A DNA stretch of 34,364 bases from positions 1 through 34,364 of the forward strand of contig DDSR01000105.1 of assembly GCA_002343455.1 (NCBI GenBank), in the 5' to 3' direction. The DNA is from Deltaproteobacteria bacterium UBA2385 (GTDB lineage Bacteria > Myxococcota_A > UBA796 > UBA2385). The position numbers were made by a program, and so were the translations under genes. The notes below the pieces were generated by a model. That model did not search any database, had not been told where the DNA came from, and worked only from the letters and a program-made list of their open reading frames with translations. Below are positions 1 through 8,709 of the stretch, in pieces (the stretch's first letter is position 1; each line of letters opens with the position of its first letter).

Positions 1-703
1 GGGTGAGGCTCCAGGCCGGACCGAGCTGGCGGATCAGGCTCTGCTCGAAGTCGGGGTGACGGGCGAGCAGGGCGGCCATCGCCTGGCGGACGGCACGGCC
101 GGGCTGGAGGCGCAGCCGGGCGCGCTCGCGGCGCAGGCCGTTCATCAGCAAGCGCACCGCGTCGTCGTCGACCAGCTCCAGGCGCAGCTCGTCGAGGATC
201 ACGCCCAGGGCGAGGCAGTCGGAGGCCTGGGCGCTGGCGGTCGGGTCGGGGTCTGCGGGCGCCGAGCCCTCCAGCGCGGGCCGGATCGAGAGGCGGCCGT
301 CCTCGTCGATGCCGATGAAGGCCGGCGAGAGGGCGCCGTGAGAGCCGCCCTGCTCGTGGACCTCGGCCACCGCGGCGCAGATATGCCAGGCCAGCGCCGT
401 CGAGGCGCCCTCGCTCAGGCGACGCGAGAGGGCGCCGAGGTCCTCGACCAGCAGGCCGGGCACTACGACCCAGCCCTGCTCGTCCAGCCAACCGCTGCGC
501 ACGGCGGGGAAGGGTCCCCAGGCAGGCAGGCCTCCCGCCGCCGAGAGCGCCTCGGGCGGGCCCAGGTAGACCTCGCAGGAGCCTTGCGGGCCGCGGCCCG
601 ACCAGCGCTCGACCAGCAGGCTGCGCGAAGAGAGGCGCTCCAGGAGCTGCACGCCGCCGACGGAGCGCGGAGCGGGCGTGGGATGTGGGCTGCTCATCGA
701 CAT
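1..703 (-). CDS. Degenerate protein-kinase-like protein (pseudokinase), C-terminus beyond window edge
   Basis: About 234 residues are visible before the window edge cuts the gene. Reading the minus strand from the ATG at 703 gives a protein laid out like a bacterial Ser/Thr kinase. An N-terminal strand region has CEVYLG in place of a glycine loop ending in (A)EVYLA. Then come a helix (ALAWHICAAVAEVHEQGG), the segment HGALSPAFIGIDEDGRLSI where kinases have HRDLxPxNIL, and SDCLALGVILDEL where kinases have DxYALGxxLYEL. The catalytic Asp of HRD is replaced (HGA), no DFG is visible after the loop, and no clear VAIK lysine is present, so catalysis is unlikely. A second in-frame ATG lies at 697. 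It diverges from the HAD gene at 760. Inference: a pseudokinase with a regulatory or scaffold role. The fold assignment comes from motif order, not from a search. Confidence 0.72.
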   Translation of the reverse strand, partial: MSMSSPHPTPAPRSVGGVQLLERLSSRSLLVERWSGRGPQGSCEVYLGPPEALSAAGGLPAWGPFPAVRSGWLDEQGWVVVPGLLVEDLGALSRRLSEGASTALAWHICAAVAEVHEQGGSHGALSPAFIGIDEDGRLSIRPALEGSAPADPDPTASAQASDCLALGVILDELRLELVDDDAVRLLMNGLRRERARLRLQPGRAVRQAMAALLARHPDFEQSLIRQLGPAWSLT

Positions 704-710
704 GGGCGGC

Positions 711-716
711 AGTATA
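711..716 (-). promoter_or_regulatory. Putative leaderless -10 box (TATACT)
   Basis: TATACT on the minus strand ends 7 bases before the ATG at 703, which places the expected transcription start at or next to the start codon. No good -35 and no Shine-Dalgarno sequence is seen. The same geometry recurs in front of several other genes in the window. Confidence 0.4.
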
Positions 717-759
717 CGGGCAGACGGCCGACCGCGCCCGTCGGACCTGGAGCCCCCGC

Positions 760-1497
760 ATGGACCTTGCGCTGCCAACCTACGACGCTCGGCTCTGGCC
801 CCCGGCCGTCGCCGCCCTGGCCTCTCCCGGCGCTCGCGCCGCGGACGTCGTCTTCGACATGGACGGGACCCTGCTGGCCGAGGACCTCGGCGACGAGCTG
901 GTCGCCTTCTTGCTTGAAGGCGGGCACCGCCCCCCGACCTGGCTCGAGCGCTGCGGCGACCTCGAAGGCTACCGGCGGCTGACCCGGGGATGGGACACCC
1001 CCGACCAGTTCGTCCTCTGCGCCCTGGCCATCGAAGGCCTGGACGAAGCCGAGCTGGAGCGGCAGGTCCTGGCCTGCCTCGCGGCGCGGGTGCCCCTGCG
1101 GGGGCCGATCGTCGCCCTGGCCCGCCAGATGGCGGAGGTCGGGCATCGGGTCTGGATCCTCACCGGCTCGTCCGAGGGCATCGGCCGGGCCGTCGCCCGC
1201 CACCTCGGCCTGGACCCCCAGCGGGTGATCGGCCTGCGCCTGGCCCAGGACCCCGCGACGGGCCGCTTCGGCTCCACACCCCTGCCACCGATCCCCTGCG
1301 GCGCGGGAAAGGTCCAAGCGGCCCACCAGCGGATCGGCGCGCCGGTCGCCTTCACGATAGGGGACTCCTGGACCGACCTGCCGCTGCTTGCCGAGGCCTC
1401 CCTGGCCCTCGCCGTGCCCAAGCTGGATGGCCGCCTGGGCCCGCTGGCCCGGCAGGCGGGCATCCCTGTCCTCTCTCCCGTCGACCTTGGCGGCTGA
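760..1497 (+). CDS. HAD-superfamily hydrolase, phosphoserine-phosphatase-like (HAD-IB)
   Basis: This 245-residue cytoplasmic protein carries the HAD motifs in order. Motif I is VVFDMDGTLL, with nucleophile D33 and acid/base D35. Motif II is ILTGSSEG. Motif IV is GDSWTDLPLL, followed by a short tail. A helical cap of about 90 residues between motifs I and II fits the SerB-like HAD-IB class, whose members remove phosphate from small metabolites such as phosphoserine. The exact substrate cannot be read from sequence. The ATG at 760 is preferred because GGAG lies 7 bases upstream and the N-terminus beyond it has no family features. The frame stays open upstream to 685. It is divergent from the kinase-like gene and ends 70 bases before the next gene. 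Confidence 0.82.
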   Translation: MDLALPTYDARLWPPAVAALASPGARAADVVFDMDGTLLAEDLGDELVAFLLEGGHRPPTWLERCGDLEGYRRLTRGWDTPDQFVLCALAIEGLDEAELERQVLACLAARVPLRGPIVALARQMAEVGHRVWILTGSSEGIGRAVARHLGLDPQRVIGLRLAQDPATGRFGSTPLPPIPCGAGKVQAAHQRIGAPVAFTIGDSWTDLPLLAEASLALAVPKLDGRLGPLARQAGIPVLSPVDLGG

Positions 1498-1502
1498 GCG
1501 CG

Positions 1503-1531
1503 TTGAATCCCTGGGACCGGGCCGTTAGGCA
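1503..1531 (+). promoter_or_regulatory. Candidate sigma-70-type promoter for the 1568-10008 gene run
   Basis: TTGAAT at 1503-1508 is followed after 17 bases by TAGGCA at 1526-1531. The -35 matches TTGACA at 4 of 6 positions, while the -10 is weak. It lies in the 70-base gap before the P-loop/TPR gene, whose ATG has GAGG 6 bases upstream. Confidence 0.35.
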
Positions 1532-1567
1532 GCCGGCTCCCTCCGCCCAAGGGCACCGAGGCACGAC

Positions 1568-4552
1568 ATGACCCGAGTAGAGAACGCCATCCAGCAGGGC
1601 CGCTGTGTGATCGCCGTCGGCGGTCGCGCCCTGCAGATCCCCGAAGTGTTGACCGAGCTGCGCCGACGCTCGGCCCTGCCCTCGGTGGCCCTCGGGGCCG
1701 ACCCCGTCACCCCGGTGATGGCGCTCAGCGCCGAGTCCCTGGCGCCTGCGCTGGCAGCCGGCGGCGTGCTCGTGCTGGTCGAGCCCGACGGCGGGACCGA
1801 CGGTCGCGCCCTGGGCGAGCTCGAGCGCCTGCTCAAGGGCATCAAGCCGGCGCCCCACCTGGTGGTCGCCGCCAAGGCCTACAACCCCTTCGCCATGCCC
1901 ATGGCGATGCGCCTGATGAAGACCGAGCAGGTCAAGCTGCGGGCGCAGGACTTCCTGGCCTCGCTGCCCGTGCCCCAGGCCGTCGCCCCGGTGGCCGTGG
2001 CCGCCGCTCCGGCCGCCGAGGACCGCAACCGCCCGGCCCGGCCCGATCTCATCAACCGCCAGGACGAGCTGGCCACCCTGCGCGCCGCCCTGGCCGAGGA
2101 CGGCGGCCCCATCGTCGTCAGCGGCCCCTCCGGCGTCGGCCGGCGCTGGCTGATCGAGGCCGCCCTGGTCGACTCCGGCCTGACCCGGCTGCCCGACCTG
2201 ACCCTGGGCCGGGCCGTCGGCGCGGACACCTTCCTGATCCGCCTCGCCATCGCCGCCAGGCAGGCCGGGGACGAGCGCCTCCACCTCGCCCTCTCGGCAG
2301 AGGTGCGCCCCAAGCCGGCCGAGCTGGCCGAGCTGGTCGTGGACCTCGCCCAGAGCGAGGCCATGGCCGGCAAGGTCTGGGTCATCCACGACCTGGACCT
2401 GCTGCTGGACCGCCGCGACGGCAGCCTCTACCGCGAGGGGCGCCTGGAGATGATCCTGCGCGGCCTGCTGACCAGCTCGCTGCGCCTGCGCCTCGTCCTG
2501 CGCACCCGCCAGCAGCCCGAGCTGCACGCCGAGGGCCTCGCCCGCCACATCCGCCGGCTGGACCTCAAGGGCCTCCCCGGCCGCGAGCTGCACGAGCTCT
2601 TCGACGCCTGGCACGCCCCGGAATTCCCGCGCGAGCACTTCGGCACCATCACCGAGCGCACCTTCGGCCACCCGATCGCCGCCCGCTGCATCGCCATCGA
2701 CAGCCGGGAGTCCTCGATCGAGGACCTGATCGACCCGCCGCGCTACCTCAGGGCCCAGTTCCTGGGCGACGACGACGCCCTCGGTCGCCACATCAAGCGC
2801 CGCGTCGAGGAGCTCGACGCCGAGGCCAGCCTCGCCCTCCACTCCCTGGCCCTGCTGCGCGACCCGGCCGGCGCCGACGAGCTCGCCGCCCTGGGCGTCA
2901 AGCGCGAGGTGCGCTCGGCCCTGATGGCCCGCGGCCTGCTGGAGCAGACCCCCTCCGGCACCCCCCGCCGCTACTACGTCCACCCGCTGATCCTGGCCCA
3001 GCTCGACCGCCGCACGGTCGAGGACTTCGGCCGCATGGAGACCCTGGGCAAGCACCTGCTCGATCGCGCCCGCGAGTCCCGCAAGGCCGGCCAGGACACC
3101 GAGTCCATCGCCCAGGCCCTCGAAGGCAACCGCCTGCTGATCGGCGCCCGCCGCGGCCGCGACACCCTGCGCCTGCCCTACCCCGAGATCGACGCCCTGG
3201 TCGACGACATCCGCGGGCTGGTGCGCCGCCAGCAGCCCCGCTTCGACATCGCCCGCCAGCGCGTGGGCGAGGCCCTGGCCATCGCGCCGAACGTGCCCGA
3301 GCTGCTGCTGGCCAAGGCCGAGGTCCTCGCCGGTGAGCGCGCCAAGGTCGAGGCGATCGAGGCGGCCTTCGCCCAGGTGGCCGAGCTGGCCCCCACCCCC
3401 GAGCTCTTCCACCGCGAGACGGGCTGGCACATCGAGCGCAACAGCCGCGGCAAGGCCGCCGACACCCTGCGCCGCGGCATCATCGCCTTCCCCGAGAACG
3501 CCCGGATGCGGCGCCGCCTGGCGGGGCTGCTGATCAACCTCGGCCACCTCAACGAGGCCTCCGAGGTGCTGCGTCACGCGCTCGACCTTGAGCCGATGAT
3601 GCCGGACACCTACTCCCTGCTGGCCGAGGTCTGCATCCTCATGGGCCAGCCCCACTGGGAGCGCGCCGGCACCCTCATCGACGAGGCCCTCTCCCTCTCT
3701 CCGACCGATCCGCAGCACCTCACCCGGCAGGCCCTGCTCCTGCACGCCCGGGGCACCGCCGACACGGCCGGGCGCGCCGCGCTCTGGGAGTCGGCCGAGG
3801 ACAAGGCCCGCCAGGCCTGGCAGTCCGAGAAGGAGAGCATCAAGGCCGCGGTCGTCTACACGATGATCATGCTGGACCGGGTCGAGGTGCTCGACGCGAC
3901 CCGCCTGGAGCAGGCCGAGTACATCCTGCGCGAGATGATGAAGAAGAAGGGCGACATGCCCGACATCTTCGTGCAGCGCGCCCGGGTGCTCACCCACCGC
4001 GAGGCCTTCCGCGACGCCGAGGAGCTGATCGACCGCGCCCTGGCCAAGACCAGCGGCCTGGCCAGCGCCTTCATGGCCCGAGGCGAGGTCTGGGAGGCCC
4101 GCCACCAGCCCTTCCACGCCTTCGAAGCCTGGAAGGCCGCCCTGGCCCGCACCCTGCCCGAAACCGCCGAGCGCCTGCTCTGCGAGGAGCATGTGCGCCG
4201 CCTGCAGGTGCTGATCGAGTCCGGCCGCGCCGCCGAGATGATGCGCGAGAAGAACGTCGAGCAGCTCCCCGATCCGGCCACGGCGGGCCACTCCCCGAAG
4301 AAGGCCACCAGCACCCGCCGGCGCCGCAAGGGCAAGGGCAAGGGCGAGGGCGCCGAGGGGCAGGAGGCCGAGGGTCAAGAGGCCGAGGCCGGCGAAGAGG
4401 GAGAGGGCGAGGCCGATGCCGGCGACGAGGGCGAGGCCGAGCAGGAGGTAGAGTCCGAGGAGGAGGCCGACACCGGCGAAGAGTCGCTGGCCAGCCTACC
4501 CGGCGAGGAGACCGAGGAGACCGCCCCGGTCGAGGAGCCGCCGCTCTCCTGA
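1568..4552 (+). CDS. Large P-loop NTPase-like (STAND-type) protein with TPR repeats and charged tail
   Basis: This 994-residue protein has four regions. Residues 1-140 are an alpha/beta domain (GRCVIAVGG near the start) of unknown type. Residues about 160-470 resemble an AAA/STAND ATPase: the segment INRQDELATLRAAL, then a Walker A-like GPSGVGRR (186-193) and a Walker B-like VWVIHD (270-275). The invariant Walker A lysine is replaced by arginine, so nucleotide hydrolysis is doubtful. Residues about 540-880 are helical TPR-like repeats, for example LGHLNEASEVLRHALDLEP. The last 80 residues are low-complexity: a basic RRRRKGKGKGKG patch, then an almost purely acidic Glu/Gly/Ala run. STAND proteins are usually signalling switches. 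Here the role is unknown, with protein-protein scaffolding likely. GAGG precedes the ATG. The acyl-CoA dehydrogenase starts 16 bases after its stop, so co-transcription is likely. Confidence 0.75.
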   Translation: MTRVENAIQQGRCVIAVGGRALQIPEVLTELRRRSALPSVALGADPVTPVMALSAESLAPALAAGGVLVLVEPDGGTDGRALGELERLLKGIKPAPHLVVAAKAYNPFAMPMAMRLMKTEQVKLRAQDFLASLPVPQAVAPVAVAAAPAAEDRNRPARPDLINRQDELATLRAALAEDGGPIVVSGPSGVGRRWLIEAALVDSGLTRLPDLTLGRAVGADTFLIRLAIAARQAGDERLHLALSAEVRPKPAELAELVVDLAQSEAMAGKVWVIHDLDLLLDRRDGSLYREGRLEMILRGLLTSSLRLRLVLRTRQQPELHAEGLARHIRRLDLKGLPGRELHELFDAWHAPEFPREHFGTITERTFGHPIAARCIAIDSRESSIEDLIDPPRYLRAQFLGDDDALGRHIKRRVEELDAEASLALHSLALLRDPAGADELAALGVKREVRSALMARGLLEQTPSGTPRRYYVHPLILAQLDRRTVEDFGRMETLGKHLLDRARESRKAGQDTESIAQALEGNRLLIGARRGRDTLRLPYPEIDALVDDIRGLVRRQQPRFDIARQRVGEALAIAPNVPELLLAKAEVLAGERAKVEAIEAAFAQVAELAPTPELFHRETGWHIERNSRGKAADTLRRGIIAFPENARMRRRLAGLLINLGHLNEASEVLRHALDLEPMMPDTYSLLAEVCILMGQPHWERAGTLIDEALSLSPTDPQHLTRQALLLHARGTADTAGRAALWESAEDKARQAWQSEKESIKAAVVYTMIMLDRVEVLDATRLEQAEYILREMMKKKGDMPDIFVQRARVLTHREAFRDAEELIDRALAKTSGLASAFMARGEVWEARHQPFHAFEAWKAALARTLPETAERLLCEEHVRRLQVLIESGRAAEMMREKNVEQLPDPATAGHSPKKATSTRRRRKGKGKGEGAEGQEAEGQEAEAGEEGEGEADAGDEGEAEQEVESEEEADTGEESLASLPGEETEETAPVEEPPLS

Positions 4553-4568
4553 TCCCCCGAGGCTCTGC

Positions 4569-6443
4569 ATGGCCAGCTTCTACGACGACAACGAGGATCT
4601 GCGCTGGTACGTGCGGACCGGCATCGACTGGGAGCCCCTGGTCCGCCTGACCGAGTACGACTGGAAGGCCGAGGACGGCTTCCGCGCCGTCGACGAGGCC
4701 CGCGAGTTCTACGAGCAGATCCTCGACGCGGTCGGCGCCTTCGCGGCCACCGACATCGCGCCGCGCTGGTCGGAGCTCGACCGCCAGCACCCCCGCCTCG
4801 CCGAGGGCGAGGTGGTCGAGGGCCAGGCCGCCCGCGAGGTCACGGCCGGCCTGGTCGAGCTGGGCCTGCCCTCCCTCTGCCTGCCGCGCGAGCTGGGCGG
4901 CACCAACGCGCCCCTGCTGCTCTGGCACCTGACGACCGAGCTGATCGCCCGCGCCGACGTCAGCATCTGCGCCCACCTGGGCTTCCACGGCGGCATGGCC
5001 ATGGCCGCCCTGATGTACAGCGTGATGGAGGGCAGCACCGAGTTCCAGCACGAGCCCCCGCGCATCACGGGCACCCGCTTCCAGGACTGCATCGAGGAGA
5101 TCGCCGCCGGGCGGGCCTGGGGCAGCATGGACCTGACCGAGCCCGCCGCCGGCAGCGACCTGGGGGCCATCACCACCCGCGCCCGCCCGCAGCCCGACGG
5201 GAGCTGGCTGCTGACCGGCCAGAAGATCTTCATCACCTCGGGCCACGGCCGCTGGCACTTCGTCATCGCCCGCAGCGAGGAGGGCCCCGGGCTGGAGGCC
5301 CTCTCCATGTTCCTGGTGCCGGCCTGGGACTGGGACGAGGCCGGCGGCAAGATCTGGCGGGCCCGCTTCGTCGGGGTCGAGGAGAAGCTCGGCCACAACG
5401 CCTCGGCCACCGTCACGATCGCCTTCGAGGACACCCCCGGCCAGCTCATCGGCAAGCGGGGCGAGGGCTTCAAGTCGATGCTGCTGCTGATGAACAACGC
5501 CCGCGTGGCGGTCGGCTTCGAGAGCCTGGGCCTGGCCGAGGCCGCCTGGCGCGCCGCCCGCGCCTACGCCGCCCAGCGCCCGAGCATGGGCCGGACCATC
5601 GACCGCCACGAGATGGTGGCCGAGATCCTGGAGGGCATGCAGACCGAGATCCAGGGCATCCGCGCCCTGGCCATGCAGGCAGCCTGGCACGAGGAGCTGG
5701 CCCAGAAGATGCGGCTGGCCCTGGCCCACTTCCCCCTCAGCGACAGCGCCCGGGCCGAGCTCGAAGCCCAACAGAAGGAGCACGCCCGCAAGTCCCGCGC
5801 CTTCACCCCCCTGCTGAAGTGGATCGCCAGCGAGGCCGCCGTCGAGATCTCCCGCCAGGCGGTCCAGGTGCACGGCGGGGCCGGCTACATCCGCGAGACC
5901 GGGGTCGAGAAGCTGCTGCGCGACGCGATGGTCTTCCCCATCTACGAGGGCACCAGCCAGATCCAGGCCCTGATGGCGATGAAGGACACCCTGCTGGCCG
6001 CCGTGCGCGACCCCGCTGCCTTCGCCCGCCGCGCCGCCCGGGCCCGCCTGGCCGCCGCCTCGGCCCGCGACCCCCTGCGCCGCCAGGCCGCCCTGCTGCG
6101 GGTGCGGGCCAACCAGGCCATCCAGCACCTGCTCTCCCGCCTGCTGGTCGGCAAGGTCGACGAGCTGCGCCACCACGCCATCGCCTCCTGGGCCGAGCAG
6201 ATGCGCTCCTGGGACCCCAAGCGTGACTTCGGCCTCGCCATGCTGCACGCCGAGCGGCTGACCGGGCTGCTGGCCGACGCCGCCGTGGCCGGCGTGCTGC
6301 TCAAGCAGGTCGAGAAGGACCCCAGCCGCCGCGACGTGCTGGTGCGCTGGGTCGAGCGGGCCCTGCCGCGCAGCCGCTACCGCCTCGACCAGATCACCAC
6401 CACCGGCCCGCGCCTGCTCGCCCGCCTGGGGGAGGGCGCATGA
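4569..6443 (+). CDS. Acyl-CoA dehydrogenase, large FadE5/DmdC-like type
   Basis: A FAD-dependent acyl-CoA dehydrogenase of 624 residues that makes the trans-2-enoyl-CoA in fatty-acid beta-oxidation. It shows the middle-domain signature (MDLTEPAAGSDLGAITTRA, then LTGQKIFITSG), the conserved VQVHGGAGYIRETGVEKLLRDA, and YEGTSQIQ with E460 in the catalytic-base position. About 150 extra C-terminal residues make it longer than the usual 380-400-residue enzymes. That extension and the length match the subfamily containing mycobacterial FadE5 (about 610 residues) and DmdC. GAGG lies upstream of the ATG. Its stop overlaps the next start (ATGA), indicating translational coupling. With the three following genes it forms a full oxidation spiral. 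The substrate is probably a medium- or long-chain acyl-CoA; this is inference from the family. Confidence 0.9.
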   Translation: MASFYDDNEDLRWYVRTGIDWEPLVRLTEYDWKAEDGFRAVDEAREFYEQILDAVGAFAATDIAPRWSELDRQHPRLAEGEVVEGQAAREVTAGLVELGLPSLCLPRELGGTNAPLLLWHLTTELIARADVSICAHLGFHGGMAMAALMYSVMEGSTEFQHEPPRITGTRFQDCIEEIAAGRAWGSMDLTEPAAGSDLGAITTRARPQPDGSWLLTGQKIFITSGHGRWHFVIARSEEGPGLEALSMFLVPAWDWDEAGGKIWRARFVGVEEKLGHNASATVTIAFEDTPGQLIGKRGEGFKSMLLLMNNARVAVGFESLGLAEAAWRAARAYAAQRPSMGRTIDRHEMVAEILEGMQTEIQGIRALAMQAAWHEELAQKMRLALAHFPLSDSARAELEAQQKEHARKSRAFTPLLKWIASEAAVEISRQAVQVHGGAGYIRETGVEKLLRDAMVFPIYEGTSQIQALMAMKDTLLAAVRDPAAFARRAARARLAAASARDPLRRQAALLRVRANQAIQHLLSRLLVGKVDELRHHAIASWAEQMRSWDPKRDFGLAMLHAERLTGLLADAAVAGVLLKQVEKDPSRRDVLVRWVERALPRSRYRLDQITTTGPRLLARLGEGA

Positions 6444-7318
6444 TCGCGCACCTCTTCCGCCAGGGTCCCGCCATCGGCGCCACCCTCTCCCTGCTGGCCT
6501 CGCGCAAGGGCCAGGGCGCGCCCCAGGTGCCCGGGCCGCTGCTGACCGAGACCGTGCCCGCCCGCGACCCGAGCCTCGTGGCCGACTTCATCCGCGTCGC
6601 CGGCGGCCAGCCCGAGGCCTGGAAGGGCCGCCTGCCGCCGACGATGTTCCCGCAGTGGGGCTGGCCGATCATCACCCGCTCGCTGAAGGGCCTGCCCTAC
6701 GACCTGACCCGAGCGGTCAACGCCGGCTGCTCCTGGACCGTCCTGGGCCCGCTGCCCGACGACCAGCCCCTGGTGCTGAGCGCCCGCCTCGCCTCGATCG
6801 ACGACGACGGCCGGCGAGCCCTGCTGACGGTCGAGCTGAGCACGGGCACGGCGGCCGGAGAGGCGCTGCGCTCGACCCTGACCGTCTTCGTGCCCCTGCC
6901 GCGCAAGGCCCAGCAGGGCGAGAAGCCCGGCAAGAGCGAGCCCGCCCGCGTGCCCGAGGCGGCCCACCTGCTCGCCCGCGTCTCGGTGCCGGCCGGCCAG
7001 GGCTGGGACTTCTGCCTGGTCAGCGGCGACTTCAACCCCATCCACTGGCTGGGCCCCTACGCCAGGATGGCCGGCTTCGGCGGCACCATCCTGCACGGCT
7101 TCGGCAGCGCCGCCATCGCCGCCGAGCGCCTGATCGCCCTGCGCCACGGCGGCCGGGCCGAGGCCCTGACCGGCATGGAGCTGCGCTTCACCCGCCCGCT
7201 GCGCCTGCCGGCCGAGCTGGGCATCTTCACCGGCGAGCCGACCGACGGCGCCCTGCCCCTCTTCGCCGGAACAGAGCCCGGGGCCCCCGCCGTCCTGGTC
7301 GGGAGCGCCCGTGGCTGA
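6440..7318 (+). CDS. MaoC-type (R)-specific enoyl-CoA hydratase, HtdX-like
   Basis: A double-hotdog-length hydratase/dehydratase of 292 residues, the same size class as mycobacterial HtdX (about 280). The active C-terminal hotdog carries the hydratase motif SGDFNPIH (residues 195-202), with the catalytic pair D197 and H202. It is followed by FGGTILHGFGSA, the conserved loop that binds the acyl thioester. The N-terminal half resembles the substrate-binding hotdog that lacks catalytic residues. It hydrates trans-2-enoyl-CoA to 3-hydroxyacyl-CoA, normally of R configuration. This fits the downstream SDR reductase, because FabG-type enzymes act on R-3-hydroxyacyl thioesters. Its ATG overlaps the dehydrogenase stop by 4 bases, and its end overlaps the next gene by 8 bases. 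Confidence 0.88.
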   Translation: MIAHLFRQGPAIGATLSLLASRKGQGAPQVPGPLLTETVPARDPSLVADFIRVAGGQPEAWKGRLPPTMFPQWGWPIITRSLKGLPYDLTRAVNAGCSWTVLGPLPDDQPLVLSARLASIDDDGRRALLTVELSTGTAAGEALRSTLTVFVPLPRKAQQGEKPGKSEPARVPEAAHLLARVSVPAGQGWDFCLVSGDFNPIHWLGPYARMAGFGGTILHGFGSAAIAAERLIALRHGGRAEALTGMELRFTRPLRLPAELGIFTGEPTDGALPLFAGTEPGAPAVLVGSARG

Positions 7319-8708
7319 CCGCCTGCTGCGGATTGGCCGCAACCAGGCGATCCGCAGCCTGGCCGGGGGGGTCGGGGTCAGCCTGCCGCCCACCTTGCGC
7401 CGCACCGTCGAGCCCTGGTCCGAGCGCGAGCTGGAGGGCCAGGCCATCGCCGTCCTGCGCGCCCCCGGGGCCAGCCTGGACGAGCCGCTGGCCCGCACCC
7501 TGGCCGAGGCCGGCGCCCAGGCCGTGCTGACCGAGGCCCCCCTGCCCTTCATCGAGGCGGCCGAGGCCTGGAGCCGCCCCATCCTCGCCGACGAGCCCGA
7601 GCGCCGCCTGGACGCCATCGTGCTGGACGCGACGGGCATCGGCTCCGTCGACGATCTGCGCGCCCTGCACACCCTGCTCCAGCCCCGCCTGGGGAGCCTG
7701 CGCAGCAACGGCCGGGTGCTGCTGCTGGCCCGCCCCCCGGACGAAGCCGACGGCCCAGAGCCGGCCGCCTGCCGCCGCGCGGTGGAGGGCTTCATGCGCA
7801 GCCTGGCCCGCGAGCTCGGCCGCAAGGGCAGCACCGCCAACGAGCTGCTCGTCCCTCAGGGCGCCGAGTCCCGCCTCGCCGCGCCCACCCGCTGGTTCCT
7901 CTCCGCCCGCTCGGCCTACGTCTCTGGCCAGGTGCTGCGGCTCAGCACCTCCCTGCCCTCGTCTGCCGCCGCCTGGCGCCGCCCCCTCGACGGGCGGCTG
8001 GTCCTCGTCACCGGGGCCGCCCGCGGCATCGGCGAGGCCACCGTCGCCGTCCTCGTCCGCGAGGGCGCCCGCGTCATCGCGCTCGACCGCCCGGGCGAGG
8101 AGGATCGGCTGGCCGCCGTCGTCGGCGACCACGGCCTGCCCCTGGCCGTCGACCTCAGCAGCCCCGATGCCCCCGAGCGCATCGCCGCCTGCGTGCGCGA
8201 GCAGGGCGGCCGCCTGCACGCCGCCGTCCACAACGCCGGCATCACCCGCGACAAGACGCTCGGCCGCATGCCGCCCGAGCTGTGGGAGGCCGTGCTCGAC
8301 GTCAACCTGCGCTCCGTCCTGCGCCTGCACGCCGCCCTCGACCCCCTGCTCGCTGCCGACGCCCGGGTCGTCTGCCTGTCCAGCATCGCCGGCCTCGCCG
8401 GCAACCCGGGCCAGACCGCCTACGCCGCCAGCAAGGCGGGCATCGCCGGCCTCGTCGCCGACCTCGGCCCCCGCCTCGCCCCCCGCGGCATCGCCGTCAA
8501 CGCCATCGCCCCCGGCTTCATCGAGACCCGGCTGACCGCCGCCATCCCGCTCGTCACCCGCGAGTTCGGCCGCCGCCTCTGCAACCTCTCCCAGGGCGGC
8601 CTGCCCCAGGACGTGGCCGAGGCCATCCTCTACTTCTGTTCGCCCGGCGGCGGCGCCAGCACCGGGCAGGTCCTGCGGGTGTGCGGCGGCAGCCTCGTAG
8701 GAGCCTGA
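7311..8708 (+). CDS. fabG: Long-form 3-oxoacyl thioester reductase (FabG4-like SDR)
   Basis: A two-domain SDR enzyme of 465 residues. Residues 1-225 form an N-terminal flavodoxin-like extension absent from ordinary 245-residue FabG. Residues 226-465 are a complete classical SDR: TGAARGIGEA (234-243) as the nucleotide loop, HNAG, catalytic S358, and Y371-x3-K375 in YAASK. This architecture and length match mycobacterial FabG4 (HMwFabG, 454 residues), an NAD(H)-dependent 3-oxoacyl-CoA reductase. In a beta-oxidation setting it would run as a 3-hydroxyacyl-CoA dehydrogenase. The GTG start overlaps the MaoC stop (GTGGCTGA). The thiolase ATG follows its stop after one base. Confidence 0.9.
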   Translation: MADRLLRIGRNQAIRSLAGGVGVSLPPTLRRTVEPWSERELEGQAIAVLRAPGASLDEPLARTLAEAGAQAVLTEAPLPFIEAAEAWSRPILADEPERRLDAIVLDATGIGSVDDLRALHTLLQPRLGSLRSNGRVLLLARPPDEADGPEPAACRRAVEGFMRSLARELGRKGSTANELLVPQGAESRLAAPTRWFLSARSAYVSGQVLRLSTSLPSSAAAWRRPLDGRLVLVTGAARGIGEATVAVLVREGARVIALDRPGEEDRLAAVVGDHGLPLAVDLSSPDAPERIAACVREQGGRLHAAVHNAGITRDKTLGRMPPELWEAVLDVNLRSVLRLHAALDPLLAADARVVCLSSIAGLAGNPGQTAYAASKAGIAGLVADLGPRLAPRGIAVNAIAPGFIETRLTAAIPLVTREFGRRLCNLSQGGLPQDVAEAILYFCSPGGGASTGQVLRVCGGSLVGA

Positions 8709-8709
8709 G

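Noticed and set aside
56..982. Plus-strand open frame of 308 codons across the left edge
   Set aside because: Its product is Arg/Gly/Ala-rich with no fold signature. The minus strand carries a coherent kinase-like protein over the same bases and the HAD gene covers the rest.
1352..4378. Minus-strand open frame of about 1000 codons opposite the P-loop/TPR gene
   Set aside because: Low-complexity Gly/Leu/Ala/Gln product typical of antisense frames in GC-rich genes. The plus strand has clear motifs and TPR repeats.
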